64,000 nt of DNA from Phascolomyces articulosus (Eukaryota; Mucoromycota; Mucoromycetes; Mucorales; Lichtheimiaceae). Under the pieces are notes generated by a model. It ran no database searches, had not been told where the DNA came from, and was given only the letters and a program-made list of their open reading frames with translations. Positions 37,891 through 49,946 of the stretch are shown piece after piece; the first letter of the stretch is position 1, and every line of letters begins with the position of its first letter. Where the stretch lies: positions 806,001-870,000 of the forward strand of contig JAIXMP010000001.1 of the NCBI GenBank assembly GCA_025677815.1. Direction: 5' to 3'. A program made the position numbers and the translations under genes.

Positions 37891-39511
37891 TAAGAAAACC
37901 GTGTTGGCTAACCACTATCGATTCTGCAAAATCACAAGTGAGGATACCTGCTCAAGTTGTAATCTACAGCAAAGTAGGACAAAAACGCCATTGCAACGGT
38001 ACGCAGAGTAAAGAGAAAAAGGATGAGGGAGTAAAAAAAATGTTTTCAACAAGCAATCTGATTCCTTTCGTGCATTGAACAACCAACAGAATTCACAGTC
38101 TCGACCTACAAATTCCATTGAGTGTTATGCATTTCGTGTAGATTGCGTTACGTTCGTCATTTATTTTCGTCGTCTGTTTTGGTGCTGTCATCCTTTAATG
38201 TAGAAAAAAAAAGTGAGGTTATGAAAATTTTAAAGCAGGTATTATAAAAAAATTAAAAGAAAATGGAATGAACACCTTCATTAAACTACAAAAAAAAGGA
38301 ATGGAGGAAAAAGATATAATAAATAAAACGGTGCCTTACTTCGTTTCGTGTTTCGTCGATCCTGAAAAGAAAGAGAAAGAAAGAGAAATTAAACTCAGCC
38401 GAATTTTCGGATCCAATTATATTTTTTGGCTTCTCAAAAATCACGTGATTTCATATATGGATTTGACAGAGTATATTGTTAACTATATTATTTAAAAGCT
38501 GTGACAATCACTACTACTTCTACTGCCAAAAAAAAAATAAAAAAAATAAACTTACTCTCTTGTTCATCATAATATAAACCCTCAATTATACGTACATCGC
38601 GTTTCTTATGAAGCCTACATACAGTATACTCCACTTAGATACCAATAATGATCATTTAATGTTTCCCACATATTTTCCTACAGAGTTCAAAAAAATATCC
38701 CTGCGAATTAGCTGAGGAAATAAAAAAAATATCGGGAAGCATTTGAAGCAATGTATGATCCAAAAAAGTGATAGTTGGATGATGATGTTTATATGGAAGA
38801 CATTATCTACAAATACAAAGCAAGCTGTGATTTAGTTCCGTAAGTTTTGAGGATTTTCCTTTGATGTAGTTGGATTATCAGCTCCAAGGCCGCATGATAA
38901 CTTCTTACAAATAAAACATCTATATATAGGAAAACTAGTGTTAAAGACAAAAGTGTGTACTATAGATTTTCAACATACTTACATTCCATAAAATTGTAAT
39001 TCACCTTATATATGTACTTTCATTGATTTATTATCATAATAGATAGCCATGCAATTATTCAATGAAGATTGGGGAAACAGCAAGTAGCCATTGATTTACC
39101 CACGATTACAATAATCCAACGGTTAAGGAATGAAAACAAATTGTACTTTTTAATCTTATACGCAATAATAGAAAGTCAGGCCATGGGTACTATATAAACT
39201 CTTCGTTAAATATAGAACCATATTAGTAAAATAATTTATGTCCCATTAAATACTACCATGCATACAATGAAATAAAAGAATTTATCAACCAAAAAAATAG
39301 TCATCTGTGAGTGACATATGACCCTAATAAGCTGCATAAATGCCATATAGTTTATGTAGCACAGAATGTTAATAATCTTCATGATAAAAACACAACCCAT
39401 TTTCCTCTCCAACTTTAAATTGCTTCTTTTTCATTTCTTTTACATTTTTTTGGTACACATCATCTACCACTACTGACACCTTAGACATTAATACTTTTAA
39501 TAGCGTTAAAA
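37891..39511. other. Spacer with fragments, upstream of dioxygenase 4
   Basis: No supported gene. Bases about 37920-38130 on the plus strand have protein-like but stop-broken text that could be the start of the element's internal region. Near 38740-38840 short pieces (REAFEAMYDPKK, YMEDIIYKYKASCDLVP) look coding but are isolated. The last 100 bases are a CT-rich leader for the gene at 39512. Confidence 0.4.
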
Positions 39512-41056
39512 ATGAATCCTTCGACTATCATACCAGTAATTGATTTTAATGATTTTGATGCGAGAAAAGATGTTATTGCACAAGAAGTTTTCGAAGCGTG
39601 TAAGAAATTCGGCTTATTCTATGTCATAAATCATTCAGTTTCTCCATCACAAATATCACAAGGCTTTGAATTGGTAAATACTAAAAAACAAAATGATATG
39701 TATTATCATAATGACATCGTGAATAATATTCTTTCTTTTTGCTGGTTTTTAAATATAGAGTAAAGCTTTTTTTGAGTTGCCTGAAGAAAAGAAGTGCGAA
39801 TATTCAAAAGTCGGTAAACGACTTGAAGGTTATGTTAAACTTTACGGGCAAAAGTATTTATAATATGACTATTCCATTATTCTTTTATCATCATCCGAGG
39901 CTTTATATGCAATAAATTTACCCCAAAACATGAATATTATACATATATTAGATCTGACTATAGGAAACAAGATAAACCTGATCATAAGGAGTAAGAAAAA
40001 CAGCAACAACAAAAATGGCTTATTTATTATTTGTATGCATAGAAACCTTCTACAGTCCTGATTAAAAACAATATTCTGCTATATATAGACTTTACGACTT
40101 TATGCCTTTCCGAGAAGATACAAATCCTTCTCATTTGATGCCAATAACGTTCTTGGAGCATAAAAAGGACATTGAAACTTTTTCAAAGGTATTTTTTTTT
40201 AAAAAAAAATAGAAAAAGTGAGTGTGCTAATTTTAATATGTGGGAAAAAAACAATAATATTATACATAGGATCTGCATGCTTTGGCTTTGCAAATATTTA
40301 AGCTCCTCTCTATTGAATTAAAGGTAATCATGTAAAACAGACCAAAATATATTTCAAGATTACACCCGTATTAATTATATTTTACTCTCCAAAACATATT
40401 ATATTTAAAGCTTCCAACCCAAAAAGCAAAAGATGGTGGTGAAATTAACGACTGGCTGGGTCAGAGACATCGGTACGATAAACCCAATAACCCTGGGATA
40501 TTGCGTTTCCAACGGTATCCATCTGGCGATGCAGCAACTCACAAAGACGAGCCTCAAGCTGGCGCCCATACTGATTTTGGAACAATTACTTTACTTTTCC
40601 AAAAGGATGTTCCTGGCTTGGAATTGAAGTTAGTCGATACTGATGAATGGATTCCAGTGCCAATCATCGAAAACGCTTGCATTGGTAAGTATTACGCCAA
40701 TATTTCCACCTTTAACTGACTTTTTGTATCCAAGTGGTATACTAATACATACTCTGTAATGCTGGTGAATTATATATTAATCAGTTAATATTGGTGGGAT
40801 GTTAACTCTAATGAGCTACGGTTTGCTGCACAGCCCATTCCATCGTGTTGTGTTTACTCCCGAACAAGAGATAAAGGATCGCTACTCAATTGGTTACTTT
40901 TTACAACCTGAAAGTGGTATCAAGATTTCTAATATGCCAAGTCCAGTTATTCCCAAGGAGCAACCGATCTGTGAAGATGTACCAAATGATATCCTCGGAA
41001 TGACGTCGGATGATTATCTGGAATACCGATATCGAAAGTCGTTGGTAAAAGATTAA
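39512..41056 (+). CDS. 2-oxoglutarate/Fe(II) dioxygenase, paralogue 4
   Basis: Seven exons (39512-39673, 39759-39853, 39952-39990, 40089-40188, 40270-40323, 40411-40684, 40785-41056), 331 residues. N-terminal block IPVIDFNDFDARKDVIAQEVF..CKKFGLFYVIN. Iron ligands H and D in GAHTDFGTITLLF and H in PFHRVVFT; Arg/Ser in DRYSIGYF. Exons 1, 3 and 5 match paralogue 1 in length (162, 39, 54) and exon 7 matches paralogue 2 (272). All introns are GT-AG and in phase. Probably active. It is divergent from the broken paralogue, with the LTR remnant between them. Substrate unknown. Confidence 0.88.
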
Positions 41057-42235
41057 TCTGAAACATTCATCAATCCATTGCAGTGTATATATCTATAATT
41101 TGGGATGGCAGTCCTTCAATGATATATGACCTATATAACCTTTGCTCAGAATTACAACTTGACCCTTTAACTAGCTTCATTTATGGATTATAATAAAAAT
41201 TAAAAGGGCTTACATATGTAGTATTTTGCTGTAATAATCGTTGTCTATCTTTTCTCTACTATATATAGACATTTGTATCTGATGTAAAACTATTTTGCAA
41301 ACCAACTACACTATAAAACAGAAAAAAAAATTTTTTTTCTAAAGGTGTAGCAGTAATATTATCGTACTCTGGTACGCTGTATAATTTTTCTTAAAAAAGA
41401 TATATTTGAACCCTTTAACAGAAGTGGTGTTTGTTTTTTTTATTATCTGATCAATGAAGAGAGTATTTATCTAACTCTCACACTTTCACTTTTGTCATCT
41501 GATGAACTTTAGCTATATTTCTATCTTCCGCTTATCTTCTTAAATGTTGATAATAAAATGAGAGTACTTCATAATATAATTGGAAACACTGAGGTTTATT
41601 TTTTTCTGTATAGCCACCATCCAAAAAAAAAGCCACTAAAAGTAATTGAATATCTTCCAAATGTACCATATTGTTGGGTATTGGTAACCATTCGAGAATA
41701 TTCGCATTACGAATTACATGTCTCCCATATTTATGTCTAACACAACAATTAGAGTTGGTCAGTTTGAATGAACGTACTTTTCCATATTGCCTATGCTACC
41801 TAAATAATCAATAATGGTGCTTTTAGTGTAAGTAATTCTTGTACCCAACGAGTTTTCATAATAACTTCCATTTTACACGAAATATTTCCTTCAAGCATGA
41901 GAATAGGAACAAAAAGAAGGAAAAATAATCCTTTGGCAAAATAATAATCCGTGTAATAGCATAAAAATAATACTCAGCCCTTCCTCCACTGTTTTACTTT
42001 ATTGATCTAAGATATCACATCAACCATCCAGATCGGGATTCATTACAGTGAAGAAGAAGCTGAAGGATTAGCACCATCGAAACTAACAATTATCCTACGG
42101 CCCATGGAACAGGGAATAAATATCTCCGTGATCAAAAATTTGCACAGCTGGTAACGGAGCTGGTTTAGTTACATGTCTGTTTACACTTATGATTACTATC
42201 GATAGCGTACTCTATGGTGCTAGACCAAAAAGCCC
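41057..42235. other. Gene-poor intergenic
   Basis: No supported gene. AT-rich; a 60-residue plus-strand frame at 41558-41740 has no recognisable feature. Confidence 0.5.
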
Positions 42236-43063
42236 GTGAGTACTTGTATGTACATCGATTTTTCTCTAGGTGGACTTAAGCTATCATTACGACAACAGTT
42301 CAATAAAATTTTTGGATATTTGGGCTGCCCATTGCCACTCGTTCATCCCGTGGAATATCAATATTTTGTCAACAACATGTCTAATAGCATGAAAACGAAT
42401 ACCACTTTTAATCAACAATGTGTCTTGATGATCGCCCCCTGTTCCTATTATCAACAGAAACATCGACGCCGTTTTATTTAGCAAAGGATACAATTGTATC
42501 GATCGAAGACAATGATTATAAAGATTGTTATGGATCATCTCGTACCAAAAATGATACAGCACCTTTGGTTTCCGTAGACGAATATCCAGAAACACAAAAA
42601 GTAAAGAAAGAACATGAGGGAAAATCTGACGAGGCACATCAAGAATTACAACAAAGAACGCAGTTACTGGAGTTTATACTAAAAGCACAATGTATTGATG
42701 ACAAAGTCAATCAAGAACTCAACATTGGCTACGAGGAAAATGAGAAAAAAAAATAAGTAATGGTTATAGATATGAATGTACCTTATTAACCAGCAATGTA
42801 AATTCTTCAGCGTCATCCATTGTACATATTATGCTCGGTTCTCAAGTGATGACTGCTTTAAACCAACCATTTCGTCGTCGCGACAAAGAATCATCGGTTA
42901 GACTGGATACCAAAGACAACAACGACAATAATATACTCATGGATCAAATAAAAGCAACAAATATCTCGGTTGGAAATACGCAGAAACAAGCAGGAATTAA
43001 AGATAATAACAATAGAAATTCGAATGATAGTTCAGAAACAGCCCCTTTTATTAAAGATGAATA
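42236..43063 (+). other. Unrecognised coding-like stretches, possibly a decayed gene
   Basis: Three consecutive plus-strand segments look protein-like. The first (42240-42480) contains GCPLPLVHPVEYQYFVNN. A second frame (42418-42756) is hydrophilic and rich in Glu, Lys and Gln, ending EENEKKK. The third (42831-43063) starts MLGSQVMTALNQPFRRRDKE, is Asn/Asp/Lys-rich, and ends at 43063. No splice set joins them cleanly and no family was recognised. They may be the C-terminal half of a dead gene. Confidence 0.3.
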
Positions 43064-43815
43064 ATATATATACATATATTATAATACCAACAACTATTTA
43101 TGAGCATAAAATAGTTAAAAATTAATGATTTTGAATATCTTCTCGATTTCCCAAGTACATAAATTCTCAAAAGTCATGATCTTTAGCTATCGTACTATGC
43201 TTTCGGTCGATCGTTTCGCCGATATCATTGTTGATCAGTAACACATATACGAGGATAATATTTCCTTTCCAGTTTTTGATGATTCTAACAAACCTAGTAA
43301 TAAGAAGTAATGATTGTTTGACGGAATATACATTGGGATCTGGCACTATTTTCTTTTTTTGGTCTAAGAGCTGTGTAACCACACTATCGTTCTTTTTTTT
43401 TCTGACTGTTTATGCGGGGAAAGTGGTGGTAGGATCATTTCAGTGTTAATGGTGCAATATACGAAATTGAATAGCACTGCCATAACAATAAATTATGCTC
43501 TCAGGAGGGATAAGAGAGAAGATAATGAACTTCTCTATCCACTCATAATCATATAACGTCATAACACTTTGATTCAAGACCATCAAATAAAAAATTCGAT
43601 CCCGATTTGCCGTGTGGGTGTGCGTGGCTGAAAAATTCTAATTAAAGAATTGTCATTTCTATACCGGTTTGTTCTGGTGTTTGCTTCCGAATGTATTACC
43701 AGGTAAACTGAAGAGAAACATACCAGCACCGACGACCCAAAAATAATGAACTGTCTTCGCCCTTTTTTTTAACTTCTTTTTCCGTCTTTTCTTTCTTTGT
43801 TTCTGTCACATTTAA
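43064..43815. other. Promoter region of the ADAM gene
   Basis: No gene seen. The 70 bases before 43816 are strongly CT-rich. Confidence 0.5.
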
Positions 43816-46800
43816 ATGACTAAAAGTCGACATTCCAGGTCAACGGTTTACCTGTTGTGTCTTATTTTATTACTATTATTACCATGGGGAGACGGTATGA
43901 AGACATTTTACTTTTCTGCCCCTTTTTATTGCTCGCATAACGGGCTTGGCTTATAAATACAAAACTAGGTACTGAAAGCACACTCATTCTTGTTATATAG
44001 CCCGTAGTGTAAATAATCGGAAATTAGCACGAGTTGAAGGACTTGGCTCAGTTACATTGGACATTGCTACACGACCTGAAAGTTTCTTTAAAAAGCGCGA
44101 TCTTAGTCGCAATCCTTCTTATCAACCTTTACAGCCTCGAGCTATTGAACATGACGACATTTTACGGCTTGCCGTACCAGCATTTAATCAAACGTTCTAT
44201 TTACATTTACATCCTAACGATGAATTATTTCATCCAAACGCAGTAATCACTGTGGGAGATAAACAGGAACGAGTACGACCTCATGAATACCGAGTTTACC
44301 GGGGATACGTTGTTGATGAACCTTATTCTTTTTCTCGATGGCAAGAAGATCAAGCCGGTTTATATCGAGATGATTATTCTGCAGAATTAGAACCAGGTGT
44401 TCTTGGTTGGGCACGCATTATCATTCGAAGAGACATCAAGTAAGAGAATAAAAAAATCCCTATTATCGATGTATTGTAAATCTCCAAAAGGGGAAGAAAA
44501 TATCAATTTATGTTAATTTATTTGATTACTATTAAATATAACCAATGAACCACAAAAAACGGGATAACAATGGTTATTTAGACATGATCTACCATATCCT
44601 GTATTTGAAGGTGCGTTCCGTGTTAGAAATGATATCTATCATGTCAAGGCAACAAATAATTATCATATGGCTAAACGATCGGATGATGCTGAGCTTCAAG
44701 AGCATCATATTGGATCCCATATGGTGATTTATCGAGATTCAGATACTGTTTCAACATCATTATTGAAACGCCAAGATCAAGAAACAACACATATACCCAC
44801 ATGTGGATATAATCCACATATTCATGGTGCATCCGCGAAAGATGAATTTATGCATAATATGGGCGCAGCTCCTGCTCAACAACAACAGAATCCTTTAGCT
44901 GGTATTGCTGATCCATCACAATTTAATACCCTTGTTGGATTTGATGGCGGTATGTCATTACGTAAAAGAGCACCACCCGCAGGATGTCCTACTTCGAAAA
45001 AGAGTAAGTGATTTTTTTTTTCTATCTTTAATTTAGTTATTTATTGGAAAGTATATTTTTTGTCTGTCATTCTAACAATTATTTTTTATTGTAGTTGCAT
45101 ATATCGGAGCAGGTAAGGATTTAAGTTTTGTTTTCATTTTTTCTCTGCACGCTGAGATGATGGCTTTAACAATGAATTCTTATTTTTAGCTGCGGATTGT
45201 ACTTATGCAAGATTCTATCAATCACCGGAGCGAGCTCGAGAACAGATCATTAATGACTTTAATACCGCATCTGCCGTTTATGAACGTACATTTAATGTTC
45301 AGCTGGGTTTGATCAATATTACAGTCAAGGATGATGCATGTCCTTCGCCACCGCCATCCAACGAAGCATGGAATCAAGCTTGTTCAACAGCATATACTAT
45401 TACAAACAGATTGAGTGATTTTAGCCGATGGCGTGGTTCCTTAAGTAACGACGGAGCTAGTTTATGGCATCTCATGACCAGTTGCGCGTAAGATTCCCCT
45501 CTTTTCTATCCCCAAGAAATTAGTAACAACGACAACAACAAAATAGATTATAAAAAATCAATGTACAAATATTTTGGCTACTTTTTTTTGAATAATAGAT
45601 CTGGTATCGAAGTAGGTGTTGCATGGCTTAATCAACTATGTCAAACAGAGGCAAGATCTAGTAATCAAGGTGGTCAACAAGTTTACACTTCTGGGACAGC
45701 AGTATCATCCATCAGTAAGCTCTTTCTTTCTTATATATCTATTTTTACGTGGAATGGATAGATCTATACTCAAATCTTGGCATCATTTTTATTATTATTA
45801 TTTTGGTAGCTCGTGACGAATGGGCTGTGGTGGCGCATGAAGTCGGTCATAACTTTGGTAAGTTTTTCTCTTCCTTTTTTTTTTATTATCTTTGATTTTA
45901 GTCAATTATCTAACAATCAAAATAAACTATATTATATTTAGGTGCGATTCATGATTGTACTGCAGATACTTGTCCTTGTAGTGGTCAAAACTGCCAATGT
46001 TGTCCATTAAGTAGTACTGCGTGCGATGCCGAAGGAAGATATATCATGAATCCATCTGCTAATATTTCTACCCAAGATTTCAGTCAATGTACAACCAACA
46101 TGATCTGTGAAGCATTCCCTCAACTTGGGTCTTGTTTGGAAGGTAAGAGAGAGAAAAAGAGCATAGGGAAATAACGGGATATGGGAATATTTTTCTATTT
46201 GAAGAGGATTATATCAAATTTAACCTGACAACCTATTTTTATGGGGCGGTATGGGAAATTTAGATCCTGGAAGTCGCACAGTGGCAACGTTACAGATGTG
46301 TGGTAATGGTATTAAAGAAGATGGTGAGGATTGTGATCCCGGAGGAACCAATAGTACTTGTTGTGATGCCTCTACTTGTAAATTCATCAACAATGCTAAA
46401 TGCGAGTAAGTACACATCCGTCTTTCATAACAACGAAACAAAAAGCATGGTTGAAAGGCGTTGGATACAATAGAGATACGTAAATGTACTAAATTTACAA
46501 CCTTGTATAACAGCGATGCTTCGGATCTGTGTTGCCAAAATTGTCAGCCACGTCCCAAAGATACAGTATGTCGAGCTGCCGCTTCTGAATGTGACGTTGA
46601 GGAAAAATGTCCTGGTGATTCGGGTGATTGTCCAAAGGATGCTTTCAAAAACGACGGTGATTCTTGTGGAAACCATTTACAATGTGCGTCTGGACAATGT
46701 ACGTCTCGTGATCAACAATGTAGACAGCGCGGCTCGGATATGAATATTTCCCGAGCGTGTGGATCTGCATCAGGTTCATGCCAAATGATTTGTGACAACC

Positions 46801-47433
46801 CAGGCCAGTTTTCATGTTTGATCTTTAATGGCTTTTTCATTGATGGCACTCCTTGTGGTGTTGGTGGTGCTTGTAAGAATGGAGAGTGTAGTTTGGATAA
46901 CTTTGGTAAGGCTTTTTTTTCTTATACTATTTTTATGGTCAACAATTGAAATAAGGAATGCTAAGCCTTAGTTGATACTATATATAAAATTAGGTGATAA
47001 TGCCAAGAATTGGATTGAAAACAACAAAGCCATTGCAATTCCAGTCATTTCTGTTGTAGGTTTGCTTGTATTATTTTGTATTTTCAGATGCTTGTGCTAT
47101 GGTTGTTGTGGTGTTGGCGGTTATCGCACACTTAACAACAAAGGGGCAGTTTATGTTACCACAGCAGCACCACCAGCTTATGCAGCACATCAGCCCTATT
47201 ACCCACAACCAGGGCAACAACCCGGTCAATGGGTTAATCCTGGCCAATACAATGGTGCCCAATATAGTATGCCACCTTCAGCACCACCACCTTCGTATAC
47301 ACCTGGTGCAAATCGTGAAGCCTATGAAATGAATCCACGAAATAATGCTTCGCCTTCTCCAGGCCCAGTAGACGATAGCGGCGGTATTTCTGGACGTGTT
47401 CGACGTTTTGAAGAACGAATGTCACCTCGATAA
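43816..47433 (+). CDS. ADAM-family membrane metalloprotease (reprolysin plus disintegrin)
   Basis: Type I membrane zinc protease of the ADAM family. Eleven exons: 43816-43894, 44001-44439, 44582-45003, 45095-45112, 45190-45487, 45599-45714, 45810-45857, 45942-46142, 46264-46405, 46514-46905, 46994-47433; 864 residues. A signal peptide (LLCLILLLLLPWG) is followed by a prodomain ending at a Kex2/furin-like site LRKR (about residue 305). The catalytic domain carries HEVGHNFGAIHD (zinc ligands H467, H471, H477), split by an intron after the Phe, and the Met-turn YIMNP (M509). A disintegrin domain runs from MCGNGIKEDGEDCDPG through CRAAASECDVEEKC, then a Cys-rich region. The membrane span is about residues 732-754, followed by a palmitoylatable Cys cluster and a Pro/Gln/Tyr-rich tail with PPAY and PPSY. 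Exon 4 is only 18 bases. Fungal ADAMs are known (for example in Aspergillus and fission yeast). Confidence 0.92.
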
Positions 47434-48118
47434 AAAAAAAAAGCAACATCCAATATTTATACATAACAAATTTAACAAGAAGCTCACATACACGCTCATA
47501 TACAAATACCATTTTTATATTTTGATTGTAATATACTTTTTTTGTTTTTAATTAAAATGAAAAAAACAAAGTTTTTTTAAAACTCTTTAAACATTGGCCC
47601 GTTTATGAACAGTAGTGATTATTGACTGGACCAGATAAAGAAAACATCTTAAAAAACAAAGATTGGGAACATAATTATATTTTATTTACCTACGTACCAA
47701 CCTGTCAACACTGGTAAACCATGCTCACACTTTATCCACCTTTCCATTCATTTCTTTTTTGCTTCTATCTCTGTTCAATAAAAAGCTTCATCTACTAAAA
47801 CCTTTTTAAAACTCCTCATTATTATTTCATCCTTCCAATTCATCCAAAGAAAAAGGTGGAAACAATTGTTCTGAAGATTCTTTTACTTAGGCCTTATAAG
47901 AATGTTACTAAAAAGTGCATAATAAGAATAGCAACGAATCAACATTTTTATCTGTGAAAATAGGGTATCTACTCCTTAACCTTTGATTATAACATCTATA
48001 CCAACATTCACGAGATGAACAGGCCATATTTTTACAAACACCCAATAGAAAATCATCATTTTAACCATCGCCTATACAATGAAAACATGCCCATTGTTAT
48101 ATTTTTTGTAAATTGTAT
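47434..48118. other. Intergenic
   Basis: 3' flank of the ADAM gene. AT-rich, no gene seen. Confidence 0.5.
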
Positions 48119-48450
48119 TTGAGTGTCATAACGACAGCTGATGAATTAAGCTTTAATGTGATGACGGGACAGGTGACTAAAACATCCGCAACAGTATCAA
48201 ATAATATGGTGATAGAACCAAATCAGGCCTACCAACCAGTTGCCACCTATCGTTACAAAAAATTATTAAGCAAGGACATGAGGAATATTAAGTTGTGAAT
48301 AACTCAATTACTGAGGACCATGTACTTACTACATCAGCCATAACACTAGTTGATGAAAAGGTGGGTGTTTTGGATGATTGCTATGTAGTAAAACAAAACC
48401 ATGCAAGTGATATTAATGAAGAGATTAAAGAGACAAAGGCCAGTATATAA
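48119..48450 (+). pseudogene. Unrecognised coding relic
   Basis: A frame reading SVITTADELSFNVMTGQV..YQPVATYRYKKLLSKD runs to a stop near 48298. The next frame continues as VVNNSITEDHVLTTSAITLV and KVGVLDDCYVV up to a stop near 48450. The two parts share a Val/Thr/Ser/Asn-rich composition and appear to be one sequence broken by a single frameshift. No start codon or family is recognised. Confidence 0.3.
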
Positions 48451-49056
48451 CGATAGTAATAGCCCAAGGTTGGATTAGAATAAAATAAGCGAATGAACTA
48501 GAGGTGAGGATACTTCAGATGGTAGTATAGTATATGACAACAATGCTCCAAGTGATGGAGAATAATCTAGCATATTTTCCTATTAACTCCCTCCATGATT
48601 TTATATCTCCATATTGTATAAGAATATACCTATACGACAATAATATGATTTTACATTTCTCAATTTCTCTTCTACGTTCCTTTCCTGTTGTAACCCACAC
48701 CATCAAATATACCAATTTATACTACCAACTCTGTATTACCAATTCATCCATATCCTTTACTATATAGAGCATATTCCTTCTTTCTAAACAGTAATCCCTT
48801 TGGACCATCAACCAGTGCCGGTAAAAAAAGATATTGACATCTTTTGTATAATTGTACTTTTTTTGCTGGAAAATATATTAAGCGTTATCTAAATTACACT
48901 TTTGTTCACCCGAAATTTACATTGAAATGATTTTTTTTCTATAATTTTACATTTTGACAGAATCAGATCCGTCCGATTCCTTTGTTTTTTACTTTTTTTC
49001 TTTTTGATACCCCTAGAGATTATTATTATTACTATATGTACTATATATGTTTATAT
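48451..49056. other. Intergenic
   Basis: 3' flank of the GrpE gene. T-rich, no gene seen. Confidence 0.5.
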
Positions 49057-49946
49057 TTACTGAGATTCAGCAACAACACCAACTTGAGCAGGGCGCAAGA
49101 CACGACCCTTCAAAGTATAACCCATCTTTTGTACGACAAAGACTGTGCCAGCATCTTTACCAGGCATAGGAGTTTGGAACAAAGCTTGATGTTTGTTAGG
49201 ATCAAATTCTTGACCCTCGGGATTATCTTGCTCGACACCATGACGTTTCAATGCCTTCACTAATTCTGTTTCGGTCATCGATACACCAGTATACAAGTTT
49301 GACAATTGATCAGCTAATTTTTCAACATCCTTGGCTAATTCTGATTCAAGAGCAGATTGCTTTGTGCGCAAATCTTGGGGAACAGCTGTCAATGCCATGC
49401 CCAAAATGTCAACGGTATCCAACAAATCCTTGGCAAACTTTTGAATAGCAAATTCTCGTGCACCGTCGATTTCTTTACGGGTACGTTCACGAAGGTTTTC
49501 TTGATCGGCCAAACAACGGATATATGCGTCCTTTTTGTATTTATGATATACATGGTGTCAAAATAAAAAGATATTGTACTTGCCCTTTTTCCTCCTTTTA
49601 TTATGTTTCCACCCTTTTCTTCTACTCTTCTCTTTGTTTATATAACCGTTTTTTTTAAAAAAAAAAATTAAAAAAAGTAGGGTAATGTTATTTCATTTAC
49701 CTGAAGTTCAGCGATTTTCTTGTCCTTTTCAGCTAATAACTTGGAAGCGTCATTCTCGTCCTTCTTTTCTTCAGCTGCGGGTTGTTGCTTGTCATTTCCT
49801 TGTTCTTCTTGCTTCTTTTCTTGTTCATTGTTATTTTCGGTGGCATATGCACGGCGGAGAGCAATAGGTACTGCTACTCGGGAAGCGTTGAGAGCAGTAG
49901 ATTGACGTGCTGAAGCAATTGCAGCATTACGAACAATGGAAAGCAT
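49057..49946 (-). CDS. MGE1: Mitochondrial GrpE nucleotide-exchange factor
   Basis: Exchanges ADP for ATP on mitochondrial Hsp70 during protein import and folding. Two exons (49701-49946, 49530-49057), 239 residues. Residues 1-35 (MLSIVRNAAIASARQSTALNASR...) are a basic presequence for matrix import. A Glu/Lys/Gln-rich helical region follows, leading into the long coiled coil AEKDKKIAELQDAYIRCLADQENLRERTRKEI, then the family block FAIQKFAKDLLDTVDILGMAL. The beta domain ends with MPGKDAGTVFVVQKMGYTLKGRVLRPAQVGV. I chose the second ATG (49946) over one 57 bases upstream because it places the presequence at the N-terminus. The intron lies within the coiled coil. Confidence 0.95.

Noticed and set aside
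42287..42637. Minus-strand frame of 116 residues
   Set aside because: Opposite to the more protein-like plus-strand segments; no features of its own.
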